Source: Duncaniella muricolitica (GTDB taxonomy: Bacteria; Bacteroidota; Bacteroidia; Bacteroidales; Muribaculaceae). From it: a stretch of DNA of 64,000 bases. Under the pieces are notes generated by a model that saw only the letters and a list, made by a program, of their open reading frames with translations, ran no database searches and was not told the origin of the DNA. How positions within the stretch are numbered: the stretch's first letter is position 1; every line of letters begins with the position of its first letter. Made by a program: the position numbers and the translations under genes. Below, piece by piece: positions 35,641 through 44,569 of the stretch. The stretch covers positions 1,674,001 through 1,738,000 of the forward strand of contig CP061009.1 of the NCBI GenBank assembly GCA_025808375.1, written 5' to 3'.

Positions 35641-36394
35641 GACATTAAAAATAATACGTAAAGCGGCCACAGAGCTTAAACTCCCATTGTGGCGCGATGC
35701 CCTTGACCAGTATATAAGCCGCTTCGCCGCCGAATCATGGAGCGTGCAGCACCTCATGGCCGTCATGATGCAGGACCAGCTTAAAAATGCGTGCCGACAA
35801 CCGCCGCCGCACTCTGATAAAGCGTGCCGACTTTCCGCAACTCAAATATCTGGGCGACCTCATTGTCGACGAACTCCCCGATGACGCACGCACCGCTCTG
35901 CCACTGCTGCAGTCGCTCGACTTCGTCCGGCAAGGACGAAACCTCGTCCTGTACGGCAATCCCGGAACAGGCAAAACGCACATTGCCACTGCTCTGGGTA
36001 TCGAGGCCTGCACTCAGGGCATGACCGTAATGTTCACCTCCGTGCCACGGCTTATAACGCAAATCAAAGAGGCACGGCAAGAACGCGCACTCCGTTCTCT
36101 TGAAAAACAGGTTCATCAACTACGACCTTGTGATATGCGACGAGTTCGGATACGTCTCCTGTGACAAAGAAGCCGGCGAATTGCTCTTCAACCATCTGTC
36201 TCTCAGAGCCGGAAAGAAAAACAGTCATCATCACTACAAACCTGGCCTTCAACAGATGGAGCGAGATTATCGCCGACAAAGTCCTCGTGACAGCAATGGT
36301 AGACCGCCTGACCCACAAAGCCGTGCTCTTAAACATGACCGGAGAATCATTCAGAATGAAAGAAACGAAGAAAATACTCCAAAATCAACTATAA
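35626..36394 (+). pseudogene. istB: IS21 helper ATPase IstB, copy I, frameshifted
   Basis: The frame opens MEENKDIK and, after correcting a base near 35655, continues as KAATELKLPLWRDALDQYIS. The Walker A GNPGTGKTH is intact in this copy, and the Walker B LVICDEFGY follows after an A-run insertion near 36105. A second indel lies near 36222. Rebuilt length is about 255 aa, normal for IstB, which remodels IstA complexes at target DNA. Confidence 0.82.
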
Positions 36395-36481
36395 TTATAT
36401 CTAATTTCTTAAATTTGCATGTCCTATGAAACGGTGCATTTCTCAATTAGAATCTGGCGCACTTCTCGATTAAATTTTACA

Positions 36482-36733
36482 CTCATATTTGTCTTCCTGC
36501 AATTTGAAGAAGCTGAACAGCGTGGGGTTCTTGGCCTGCCGCATGAAATTCGACATGAACGCTTCGAGGGGGTTCTGCCCTTTGTTGAACTTTATCAGTT
36601 CGCTTAATGGCGTCGATTTTACATCCGCCATTTTGGGAGTGCCGTCGGGATTCTGCCCTACGACTGCTCCCACCTGCCCGCTTGTGTTGTCGCGGGCGAT
36701 CAGCACTTCCTGCTGGTCGGGAGTTTGGTCCAT
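36482..36733 (-). pseudogene. DUF3945-type conjugative-element gene, 5' part only
   Basis: N-terminal 84 codons: QQEVLIARDNTSGQVGAVVG, NPDGTPKMADVKSTPLSELI and GQNPLEAFMSNFMRQAKNP, which I recognise from DUF3945 proteins of Bacteroides conjugative elements. IS21 copy I cuts it off at 36482. The remainder is not elsewhere in the window, so a deletion or misjoin occurred. It follows a small HTH gene by 6 bp. Confidence 0.7.
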
Positions 36734-36739
36734 AAAGAA

Positions 36740-37123
36740 TTATGATTTAGTGGTGGTGTGGTTGGCGTTTCCGCCGTTGGTTGATTTCTTCTTCACAGTC
36801 TTATAGTCTGGATGGGACGAACTGATGAAGGAGTTTTCGAGAAACCTGTCGAGGTCGCATTGAAGCACAAACTTAATATTGCCCTCTATACTCTCGTAAA
36901 CCTTGATTTTTCCTGCGTCGCGGTAGCGTCTTATTGTTTTCTCGCTGACATCAAGCCCGGTTACGATGTCTTCGAGAAGAATAATCGGCTCTCCGCGAAA
37001 GTATAATCTAGGTCGGTTTCCCGTAGGGTACTGGCCGGGACTTCTGGCTCGCTGCTCTATGAGTGAGACGTAGGCGTTTGCCGCTGTCTGGAAATCCGCT
37101 TTTTTATCGTAAGACTGCTCCAT
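36740..37123 (-). CDS. Helix-turn-helix protein of a conjugative element
   Basis: 127 aa with a MerR/excisionase-like HTH in the middle (about 52-85: LLEDIVTGLDVSEKTIRRYR, DAGKIKVYE) and a basic, low-complexity C-terminus (KTVKKKSTNGGNANHTT). Small proteins like this regulate or assist excision in Bacteroides elements. It lies between a DUF3945 fragment and another small gene, all on the minus strand. Confidence 0.7.
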   Translation of the reverse strand: MEQSYDKKADFQTAANAYVSLIEQRARSPGQYPTGNRPRLYFRGEPIILLEDIVTGLDVSEKTIRRYRDAGKIKVYESIEGNIKFVLQCDLDRFLENSFISSSHPDYKTVKKKSTNGGNANHTTTKS

Positions 37124-37126
37124 CTC

Positions 37127-37395
37127 TTATACGGCTGTTTGTTCGTCTGTGGTTTGTCCGTCAGTGTTGAAATAGCTTCGGAGAGAGTCTGCCATCATTA
37201 TGATGGATATGCAGCCGAGAAACCAATCGGCATTTTTGCCACCGAAATGGTTGCAAAGGAAACGGAACATCTTCAGCTCCATAGTCAGGACTTTATTTTC
37301 CAGCGTGGAGTTCTTGGACTTGCGGCTGCGTGAGCGCTTTCTGGTTTTGGGCTTCCTGTCGAAGCCGGAGGTGTTTGGGGGAGTTGGTTTTCCAT
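37127..37395 (-). pseudogene. Small conjugative-element protein with an early frameshift
   Basis: The ATG at 37395 opens the wrong frame after the A-run in ATGGAAAACC. One more A would give an open frame of ~89 codons: a basic serine/arginine-rich N-terminus (RKPKTRKRSRSRKSKN), then LENKVLTMELKMFRFLCNHF and WFLGCISIIMMADSLRSYF. It lies 3 bp before the HTH gene. Function unknown. Homopolymer position makes sequencing error possible. Confidence 0.5.
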
Positions 37396-37614
37396 AACGG
37401 TTATATGTGTTTTGAGTTAGACTTGTCGAGGATTGCGCCTCGTTTGCAATTATAACCGAATGGTGTATGGAATGGGCGATTTAACGATGGTTAAAGTCAT
37501 AACTAACTGAAATAGTGCCGATTTTGGCGGTAAAATTTTTAAGATGTTAAATCAGGATAGTTGGCGAACAGCCAACAGTGGTTTTCCAAAGGTAAAGGAT
37601 TTTAGTGCTATAAG

Positions 37615-37745
37615 TGGATTAGACAATGGTAAAAAAATAGCGTATAGAAACCTACGCTTACCATTGAAGGCTCTGCAAAGCCCGGACGAAAAGCTTGAGT
37701 CACTATACGCTATGCGATAAGCATAGCATAAGCCTCACGCCAAGT
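37615..37745 (+). ncRNA. Structured element, copy 1 (same family as 42325-42450)
   Basis: Shared blocks: GGATTAGA, AAAAATAGCG, TGAAGGCTCTG, TGA...CGCTATGC and GCATAA. A stem TAGCGTAT/ATACGCTA closes the element in this copy. Unpaired blocks are conserved and stems covary (GCGTATAG...ATACGC here, AGCGTGC...GCACGCT there). The 526-bp gap 37396-37921 holds this and no supportable gene. Confidence 0.5.
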
Positions 37746-38008
37746 TCGTCCTTTTGTTAGATTTGCAGATTTACAATGGAACTTCTGCGGAAGTTATGTT
37801 ATCCTGTATTTTTGATGCGACTGACGCCTCAGTCGCTATTCTTTGCTATTTTACGCTGCAAAGTTACGCATTTTTATCGAGGTAATCAAGCCTCAATTTC
37901 TCCGTTGGAATTGATGTGGTGTGTAAAATTTAATCGAGAAGTGCGCCAGATTCTAATTGAGAAATGCACCGTTTCATAGGACATGCAAATTTAAGAAATT
38001 AGATATAA

Positions 38009-38775
38009 TTATAGTTGATTTTGGAGTATTTTCTTCGTTTCTTTCATTCTGAATGATTCTCCGGTCATGTTTAAGAGCACGGCTTTGTGGGTCAGGCGGT
38101 CTACCATTGCTGTCACGAGGACTTTGTCGGCGATAATCTCGCTCCATCTGTTGAAGGCCAGGTTTGTAGTGATGATGACTGTTTTCTTTCCGGCTCTGAG
38201 AGACAGATGGTTGAAGAGCAATTCGCCGGCTTCTTTGTCACAGGAGACGTATCCGAACTCGTCGCATATCACAAGGTCGTAGTTGATGAACCTGTTTTCA
38301 AGAGAACGGAGTGCGCGTTCTTGCCGTGCCTCTTTGATTTGCGTTATAAGCCGTGGCACGGAGGTGAACATTACGGTCATGCCCTGAGTGCAGGCCTCGA
38401 TACCCAGAGCAGTGGCAATGTGCGTTTTGCCTGTTCGGGATTGCCGTACAGGACGAGGTTTCGTCCTTGCCGGACGAAGTCGAGCGACCGCAGCAGTGGC
38501 AGAGCGGTGCGTGCGTCATCGGGGGAGTTCGTCGACAATGAGGTCGCCCAGATATTTGAGTTGCGGAAAGTCGGCACGCTTTATCAGAGTGCGGCGGCGG
38601 TTGTCGGCACGCATTTTTAAGCTGGTCCTGCATCATGACGGCCATGAGGTGCTGCACGCTCCATGATTCGGCGGCGAAGCGGCTTATATACTGGTCAAGG
38701 GCATCGCGCCACAATGGGAGTTTAAAGCTCTGTGGCCGCTTTACGTATTATTTTAATGTCTTTGTTTTCTTCCAT
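38009..38775 (-). pseudogene. istB: IS21 helper ATPase IstB, copy II, frameshifted
   Basis: Homologous to copy I. The C-terminal half (RFINYDLVICDEFGYVSC to ETKKILQNQL) is open from 38380. The Walker A is broken here: the DNA reads CCCGAACAGG where copy I has CCCGGAACAGG, giving GNPEQAKRT instead of GNPGTGKTH. A further indel lies near 38522. Confidence 0.8.
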
Positions 38776-40447
38776 TTTCCAATCAGTTGTTGATGTTGCC
38801 TGCGTGTGACTTTGGATGGCTGCACAGGACAGCGGTAAGCGAGTCGAGTGTAGTCACCGCGTGCTCTTCGATTGAGGTTTTTCTGTTGGCGGGGATGGAT
38901 GTCAAGAGAGGATACGGAAGCGATGGCATCCGCGTCATTTTCAGACACATCTGTTTTTCAGCATGGAGTCAAGTTCCACTTTGAGATGGTCTGCGGTCAT
39001 GTGTCTGACACCTTTGAGGCGCAGGCTGCGTGCAGCGGCTGTAATCCGGGACTGCATGATGCCGTGGTCGCGCGCATACATCATGAACCGGATAAACTCC
39101 CTCTGCCGACCGGGGACAGAAGTGGATCCGGTAGAGACTCGGCAAGTTCCGCCGGAACCTGACGCATGGCCGTAGAGTTGTCCAGAGCGCTCGGCTTGCG
39201 AAGAAAAGTGCCGAGGTAGTGCTCCAGTTGCATGCTCCAGCCGCCCTTGCCCTCCAGTCTTACATGGTCTGCAACCCTGCGTCCTTGATGATATATGGCT
39301 ATATGACCGGAGTATACACGGGCCAGCACACTGCTTCCAACGAGTCCTTCGGGCACGGAATAATTGTTGTAGTCAACGTTTATCGTGCCGTAGCTGTCAG
39401 GGGTATGCTCCTCGGCCTCAAAGCAGCCCATCGGCTGCGGAGCCGGCTGTAGGCAGTACAAATCGGCGCGGATACGCTCCTGCTTCTGACTGTCGCTGAT
39501 GCCGGTGATACCCGAAGTGGAGTTGATTTTATGTAGAATACGGTCAAGCCAGTTCTGAGCCGCATCAAGAGTCTCGAACGACTGGCGGGACACGAACGCC
39601 GCATGGCGCACGATTTCCACCGAGCGCTCCACCGAGCCCTTCTCCCAACCCGAGCGCGCATTGCAGAACCGCTCCTCGAATTTATAATACAGAGAAAGAC
39701 GCTATGGCCTTTGTGGGGTACTTGACAGCCGGACGTCCCTGACGACCGGTGCGGATAGTGACGGCAACCTTCATGTTGTCGTACACCATGGTCTAAGGAA
39801 CACCCTGTATCTCATCAAAGAAATTACGGTGGGCCTCCATCAGCGACAGCGTGTCCTGACGACGGAACAGCCATGCGCTGCGCCGGTTGGAATGCAGCAG
39901 AGTGAACACGGCCATCTGCACCATCTGACGGCGGCCGCCTATGACAAGAGGGATCTCTCCCCAGTCGAACTCGCACTCCTGCCCGGGATCATGCTCGCGC
40001 CTGACATAGACCTCCTTCTGCGGCCTGGTGCCCATGGTCGCACTGATGCGTCTGACATGATTGCACACACTCGGATAACTGAGCGTAAAGCCCCGCTCCA
40101 GAAGCATCGTGTGGATGCTGCGACACGTCCACTGAAGCTTGCGCATGCCTGTGACCCGACGCACACGATTGTCTTCAAGACACTTGCGGATAATCCCCTT
40201 GATTTCATCCGTCACCACCGGACATGTCCGCGCCGGTGTGTTGAACTTAGGCTCCGAACCTAAAAAGTGTTGCGAACGCCTTCATGTCGCAGACACCGTC
40301 GGCGTCCAGACACACACGCTCATACTCCCACACGATCCTGTCTACCGTGTGGCGGCTGATGTGCATCTCTCCCGCAATCTGGCGCTTCGACTGACCCTTG
40401 ACATGATAACGTGTCAGGACCTCGTTTCTTTCTACCATAGTTTTCAT
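38760..40447 (-). pseudogene. istA: IS21 transposase IstA, copy II, frameshifted
   Basis: Starts at ATG 40447 (MKTMVERNEVLTRYHVKGQS). It carries the same two breaks as copies I and III, plus a private indel near 39110 that fuses the frame to a short tail. DDE residues are visible in the separate pieces, as in copy I. Confidence 0.8.
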
Positions 40448-40583
40448 TTTGTGGGACCGAGTTGATATTACTATAATATAACTCAAAATCCCCGGTTAAA
40501 ATTCTCCTTTGAACCGGCGCACTTCTCGGTTAGATTTCATGGCGCACTTCTCGATTAAATTTTACAAACAATAAACCAGAATA

Positions 40584-40632
40584 AATGACAAAGCCACCGG
40601 CAGAGAGCTATCTCCGCCAGTGGCTTTGTCAT
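40584..40632. terminator. Hairpin just outside IS21 copy II
   Basis: AATGACAAAGCCAC (40584-40597) pairs with GTGGCTTTGTCATT (40619-40632) around a 21-nt loop containing further pairing (GGC/GCC), followed by TTGG. It may be bidirectional. The rest of 40567-40912 (346 bp) is AT-rich with no supportable gene; it holds the upstream region of the RteB-like gene. Confidence 0.6.
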
Positions 40633-40912
40633 TTTGGATATATTATCTTGATATTTTCTCAGGGAAGCCCGGCTTTACCGGGATGCGATATTGATACAAC
40701 TTGCATTTTTACTGTCTTAGATACACTTTTCTCATTTACTATGCTTTTACCGAAAAAAGAGCAATTATCTCCGATTAAAGCGAAATATAGCGCACCTATA
40801 CTCTTTGTAATTTTGATTTAATTTTGGCTATCCGATAATATAAGTGTCGATGACAAATTATATCGGACGACCCAAATCTATAATAAATTCAAACTCAATT
40901 AAAAACAGAACG

Positions 40913-42187
40913 ATGAACAAAATCCTCATTGTAGATGCCTCCGAATCAGACCGTCGGCTTATGTCGGGCTTGCTTGTCAAGTCCGGCTATGAGCCGATTG
41001 CCGTCGAGAATATGGAGGCAGCAAAGGAAGAGGTGGCGAAACTGCCACCCGGCGCAGTGATTGTCGCAGCGATGAAATTCGTCCGTGGCACAGCGCAGGA
41101 GTTAATCAACTGGCAGAAGACAGAGGGATACGGTTTTCCCGTAGTCGCCATAGTGGACAATCTCAACCCATTGGATATTGCCGATGTGATGAAAGACGGC
41201 GGTGCTGTCAACATCATTCAGCGTCCGGCAATGGACAAGCAGCTTGTCGAAACAGTGGGCAGGTATGCAAGACCGGGCAGAACAATGCTGTTGCTTCCTG
41301 ACGAGCTTATCCCTCGCCGGAGCGAGGCGTTTGCCGGGATTGAAAGGGCAATAAGAAATATTGCCGCGACGGACGTCAATGCCGTCATTTTCGGCGAATG
41401 CGGCTCAGGAAAAGAGCAGATTGCAAAAGAGATTTACAGGCTCAGTTCACGGTCACAAAAGCCTTGCACCGTCATAGAAGCCAGCGGCGCGGCACTTGTG
41501 GGCAACCATGACCCTGCAAATCTGCGCAGCGAAGAGCTTAACCGTATGGAAGGGTACTTCAAGAAGACTGACGGCGGTACAATCATCATCAAGAACGTGC
41601 AGTTGCTGACCTTCGAGAAACAATCGGTGCTTCTGCACATACTTGAAAACGAGCATCCGAATGTGAGGGTTATATGCACCGCAGACCCCGACCTGCGCCG
41701 TATGGTGTCTGAAAAGACGTTCCGCCCAAATCTGTTCTACACACTACGACAGGTTGACGTAACAGTACCGCCATTGCGGGAGGTGACCGAAGACATAGTG
41801 CCGTTGTCAGACTATTTCCTGACACGTTATGCCCACAGCAGAGAACAGCACAGGAAAAAACTCGATGCCTCGGCAGTCAAAGCGTTGAAGCTGCACCCGT
41901 GGCCCGGCAACGTAAGGGAACTGAAAGATACCGTCCTCTATGCCGCATTCCATTCAAAAACCGATGTAATATCGGCAGCCGACCTCAATTTCAGTCAGTC
42001 GGAGCCTGAGGCAGATGACAGCCTTACTCTGCGCAAGCCGCAAAAAGACAAGGAAAAAATCATTGAGGCTTACCGTCGCAGTGGTTCTTGGACAGGAGCG
42101 GCAAAGCTGTTGGGAATCTCAGAACGCGCTCTGATAGAACAGCGTAAAAAACACGGCATCGGCAAGAAGGGCGAGCCGGAGGTTTGA
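40913..42187 (+). CDS. RteB-like response-regulator/AAA+ protein of a conjugative element
   Basis: I chose the ATG at 40913 (MNKILIVDASESDRRLMSGL), giving 424 aa. A receiver-like domain (1-120) has AVIVAAMKF where the phospho-acceptor Asp is expected, so it is probably not phosphorylated. The AAA+ domain (about 145-345) has FGECGSGKEQ (Walker A), GGTIIIKNVQLL (Walker B region) and HPWPGNVRELKD. The sigma54-contact loop GAFTGA is absent (EGYFKKTDGG). A Fis-type HTH ends the protein (GSWTGAAKLLGISERALIEQ). In CTnDOT, RteB activates rteC and excision; the same role is inferred. Confidence 0.75.
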   Translation: MNKILIVDASESDRRLMSGLLVKSGYEPIAVENMEAAKEEVAKLPPGAVIVAAMKFVRGTAQELINWQKTEGYGFPVVAIVDNLNPLDIADVMKDGGAVNIIQRPAMDKQLVETVGRYARPGRTMLLLPDELIPRRSEAFAGIERAIRNIAATDVNAVIFGECGSGKEQIAKEIYRLSSRSQKPCTVIEASGAALVGNHDPANLRSEELNRMEGYFKKTDGGTIIIKNVQLLTFEKQSVLLHILENEHPNVRVICTADPDLRRMVSEKTFRPNLFYTLRQVDVTVPPLREVTEDIVPLSDYFLTRYAHSREQHRKKLDASAVKALKLHPWPGNVRELKDTVLYAAFHSKTDVISAADLNFSQSEPEADDSLTLRKPQKDKEKIIEAYRRSGSWTGAAKLLGISERALIEQRKKHGIGKKGEPEV

Positions 42188-42324
42188 CAGCTCGTAAAAA
42201 ATCACTAACTTTACAGTGATTTTGAAATAGTAGCGATTGGAGAGCCAATCGTTTATAACATACATCATAACATAACACCGCATTTTGTTTAAGTGAAAAT
42301 CTGGTACATTGGAACTTGTAAGAG

Positions 42325-42450
42325 CAAATGCGTGAAAGTTGTGTTATGCGCAAGCATAGCGTGCTGTCACGTTCTCTTACACGGGTTTACCAGAGCCTTC
42401 ACTTATGAACTGTGATTAGCACGCTATTTTTCTACCTTATCTAATCCAAT
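42325..42450 (-). ncRNA. Structured element, copy 2 (same family as 37615-37745)
   Basis: Read on the minus strand: GGATTAGATAAGGTAGAAAA, then AATAGCGTGC, TGAAGGCTCTG, GAACGTGACAGCACGCTATG and CTTGCGCATAA. The closing stem is AGCGTGC/GCACGCT. The 387-bp gap 42188-42574 holds this element and the hicA promoter region, but no gene. Confidence 0.5.
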
Positions 42451-42574
42451 TCATGTTGTATCCTATCTCTATTAATTATTTATCACCCCTATCATCGTCA
42501 ATGCCGCGAACTTTCCGTATCATAGACTTGTTTTGCAACTGAAAAATAGTTACTTTTGTGCCAAAATATAATGA

Positions 42575-42829
42575 ATGGGAACAAAAGAAAAATTGATAGC
42601 CCGATTCTCAACATTGCCCAGCGATTTCACGTGGGAGGAAATGAGACGTTTGCTTGTCGCTTTGGGATATGTTCCGGGCAACAAGGGCAAGACCTCCGGC
42701 TCCCGTGTAATATTCAAGGGTGACGGCTTGAAGCCCATAATGCTTCACAAGCCCCATCCCGGCAATATCATCAAAGGGTATGTTATGAAACAGGTTTATG
42801 ATTATCTTAACAATGAAGGACTGATATGA
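42575..42829 (+). CDS. hicA: HicA toxin (mRNA interferase)
   Basis: 84 aa. HicA proteins cleave mRNA through a dsRNA-binding-like fold with a catalytic His. Seen: TWEEMRRLLVALGYVPG (19-35), KTSGSRVIFKGDG (39-51) and MLHKPHPGNIIKGYVMKQV (56-74), with the conserved His-x-Pro-H context. The stop overlaps the hicB start by 4 bp, the usual order. Confidence 0.9.
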   Translation: MGTKEKLIARFSTLPSDFTWEEMRRLLVALGYVPGNKGKTSGSRVIFKGDGLKPIMLHKPHPGNIIKGYVMKQVYDYLNNEGLI

Positions 42830-43164
42830 ATACACTGAAATATAAGGATTTTATAGGCTCGGTGGCCTTCAGCGAAGCCGATAATGTGTTTTTCGGTAAA
42901 ATCGAAGGTATTGACGGACTTGTAAATTTTGAGGGCGAGAGCGTTGCGGAACTCACCAACGCCTTTCATGAGGCGGTTGACGATTACCTTGCATATTGTG
43001 CCGAAGAAGGAATAGAGCCACACAAAAGCTATTCCGGCTCTTTGAACGTGCGTCTTACCCCCGATATCCACTCCCGTGTAGCTTACCTCGCAAAACAGGC
43101 TGGAGTATCAATCAATTCGTTTATACGCACGGCTGTGGAAAAACAGATTGCTGCCATGCTCTGA
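42826..43164 (+). CDS. hicB: HicB antitoxin
   Basis: 112 aa. The N-terminal HicB fold (YKDFIGSVAFSEADNVFFGK, IDGLVNFEGESVAELTNAFH) binds HicA. The C-terminal ribbon-helix-helix (SGSLNVRLTPDIHSRVAYLA, SINSFIRTAVEKQI) binds the operator. It probably represses the hicAB promoter. Confidence 0.9.
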   Translation: MNTLKYKDFIGSVAFSEADNVFFGKIEGIDGLVNFEGESVAELTNAFHEAVDDYLAYCAEEGIEPHKSYSGSLNVRLTPDIHSRVAYLAKQAGVSINSFIRTAVEKQIAAML

Positions 43165-43236
43165 AATAAGAGAACGCTCCGAGCCTATATCGAATTCGAC
43201 ACGATATTATATTAAAATAGCCAATCAATAGAAGGT

Positions 43237-43303
43237 TATTGAATAAAATATTACCTATTTTATTCAATACAGAGATGTAACTGAATAAAATTGACTATAT
43301 TTG
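43237..43303 (+). promoter_or_regulatory. Operator-promoter of the DUF4143 ATPase gene
   Basis: A perfect 13-bp inverted repeat TATTGAATAAAAT (43237-43249)/ATTTTATTCAATA (43257-43269), plus a third half-site CTGAATAAAATTG (43281-43293). The -7 box TATATTTG lies at 43296-43303, 19 bp before the ATG. Repressor unknown; the ATPase itself may bind. Confidence 0.65.
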
Positions 43304-43322
43304 CAGTCTAAAACAGATTGCA

Positions 43323-44561
43323 ATGAAAACAACGATACTCAATCAGCGGGCAGAGCGTGACGAACTTATGTCGCGCCCTTATCAGCAACGGCATACAAGG
43401 TATGACGCTGAAGAGCTGCTACATAATCCGCTTATAAAACTAATAACCGGGCCTCGTCGTGTCGGTAAATCGGTTTTTGCCCTGCTTATGTTGCAGGGCA
43501 AGAATTTCGCTTATCTCAATTTCGATGACAATCAGTTGCTTGAAAAGTGGGATGAAGACTTGGTGATGTCGGCACTTGAAGATGTCTATCCCGGCTATGA
43601 CTTCATGCTGCTTGATGAAGTCCAGAATCTTCCCGGCTGGGATCTGTGGGTCAGTAAGCTCTACCGACGCGGCAAGAATCTTGTAATCACGGGCAGCAAT
43701 GCTAATATGTTGAGTCGCGAAATGGCTACCGTCCTTACAGGGCGTTATCTCCAGATCGAGATGCTGCCGTTCAGCCTTGAAGAAACGATGAACTGGAAGA
43801 ATGTCAATCCGCAGTTGGAAGAACAGGCTGCGCAGGCTATAACGCTTGCTGATGACTATATGCGTAACGGCGGTTATCCGGAAACAATCCCTGCACGCAG
43901 CATTACCAAGAGTTATCTTTCTACGCTGTTTGATTCCATCCTGCTGAAAGATATAGCCAAACGCCATAAGGTGAGGAACACCACCGACCTGTATAATCTC
44001 GCCACTTACCTGCTCTCTAACTTCTGCAATCCTATATCTGCCAATGACCTTGCCGGAGAACTTGGCTTGTCAAGCGTTGCAACGACAAAGAAATTCTGTG
44101 ACTATATGGCAGAACCGTATCTGTTCTTCTACCTGCCTCGCTTCAACAACAAACTGAAATTGATGACCAAAGCACCTAAAAAGGTGTATGTGGTTGACAA
44201 CGGTTTTGTTCAGAGTACCGCATTCAATCTCAGTGAGAACCTCGGTCGTCTGCTGGAGAACCATGTGTTTGTCGAATTGCTGCGTCGTGGTTTTATCCCC
44301 GGACAGACGCTGTTCTATTACCGTACACGCAACGACAAGGAGATAGACTTCGTTACCCGCAAAGGCACAAAGGTCGAGCAACTGATCCAAGTCTGCTACG
44401 ACATGACCTCCGAGAAAACCCGCAAACGCGAACTTGATGCCCTTGTCGAAGCCGCTGAAGAACTTCAATGCGACAACCTCCTTGTAACCACCAACGCTCA
44501 ACAGGAAATTGTAGATTGGAAAGGTCATATTGTAAAACTTGCCCCAATTGCTAAATTTTAA
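43323..44561 (+). CDS. AAA-family ATPase with DUF4143
   Basis: 412 aa: Walker A ITGPRRVGKSVFALL (about 40-54), Walker B FMLLDEVQNLPGW (94-106), sensor-like LVITGSNANMLS and TGRYLQIEMLPFSLEE, then the DUF4143 domain with winged helix (DLAGELGLSSVATTKKFCDY) and a C-terminal nuclease-like segment (FYYRTRNDKEIDFVTRKG). These abundant Bacteroidetes ATPases have no settled role; the PD-(D/E)xK-like end suggests DNA-related action. The FRG gene follows 8 bp later. Confidence 0.85.
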   Translation: MKTTILNQRAERDELMSRPYQQRHTRYDAEELLHNPLIKLITGPRRVGKSVFALLMLQGKNFAYLNFDDNQLLEKWDEDLVMSALEDVYPGYDFMLLDEVQNLPGWDLWVSKLYRRGKNLVITGSNANMLSREMATVLTGRYLQIEMLPFSLEETMNWKNVNPQLEEQAAQAITLADDYMRNGGYPETIPARSITKSYLSTLFDSILLKDIAKRHKVRNTTDLYNLATYLLSNFCNPISANDLAGELGLSSVATTKKFCDYMAEPYLFFYLPRFNNKLKLMTKAPKKVYVVDNGFVQSTAFNLSENLGRLLENHVFVELLRRGFIPGQTLFYYRTRNDKEIDFVTRKGTKVEQLIQVCYDMTSEKTRKRELDALVEAAEELQCDNLLVTTNAQQEIVDWKGHIVKLAPIAKF

Positions 44562-44569
44562 TACAGATT

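Larger units (their letters stand above)
33834..36481 (+). mobile_element. IS21-family insertion sequence, copy I
   Basis: 2648 bp from TGTAAAATTTAATCGAGAAG to its inverted copy ending TTAAATTTTACA. Each end has two tandem terminal repeats (TAATCGAGAAGTGCGCC and TAACCGAGAAGTGCGCC at the left), typical of IS21. The flanks (CGTTAGAA and CTCATATT) do not match, so no target duplication is visible. Two more copies lie at 37922-40566 and 60420-63067. Confidence 0.92.
37922..40566 (-). mobile_element. IS21-family insertion sequence, copy II (inverted)
   Basis: 2645 bp with the same ends as copy I, opposite orientation. Flanks: ...GATGTGG on the left and AACAATAA on the right, not matching. With copy I it encloses 1440 bp of conjugative-element sequence in a composite-transposon-like arrangement. 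Confidence 0.92.

Noticed and set aside
36482..37921. Composite transposon formed by IS21 copies I and II
   Set aside because: Both copies have broken transposase genes and no common target duplication encloses the pair, so joint movement is not supported.
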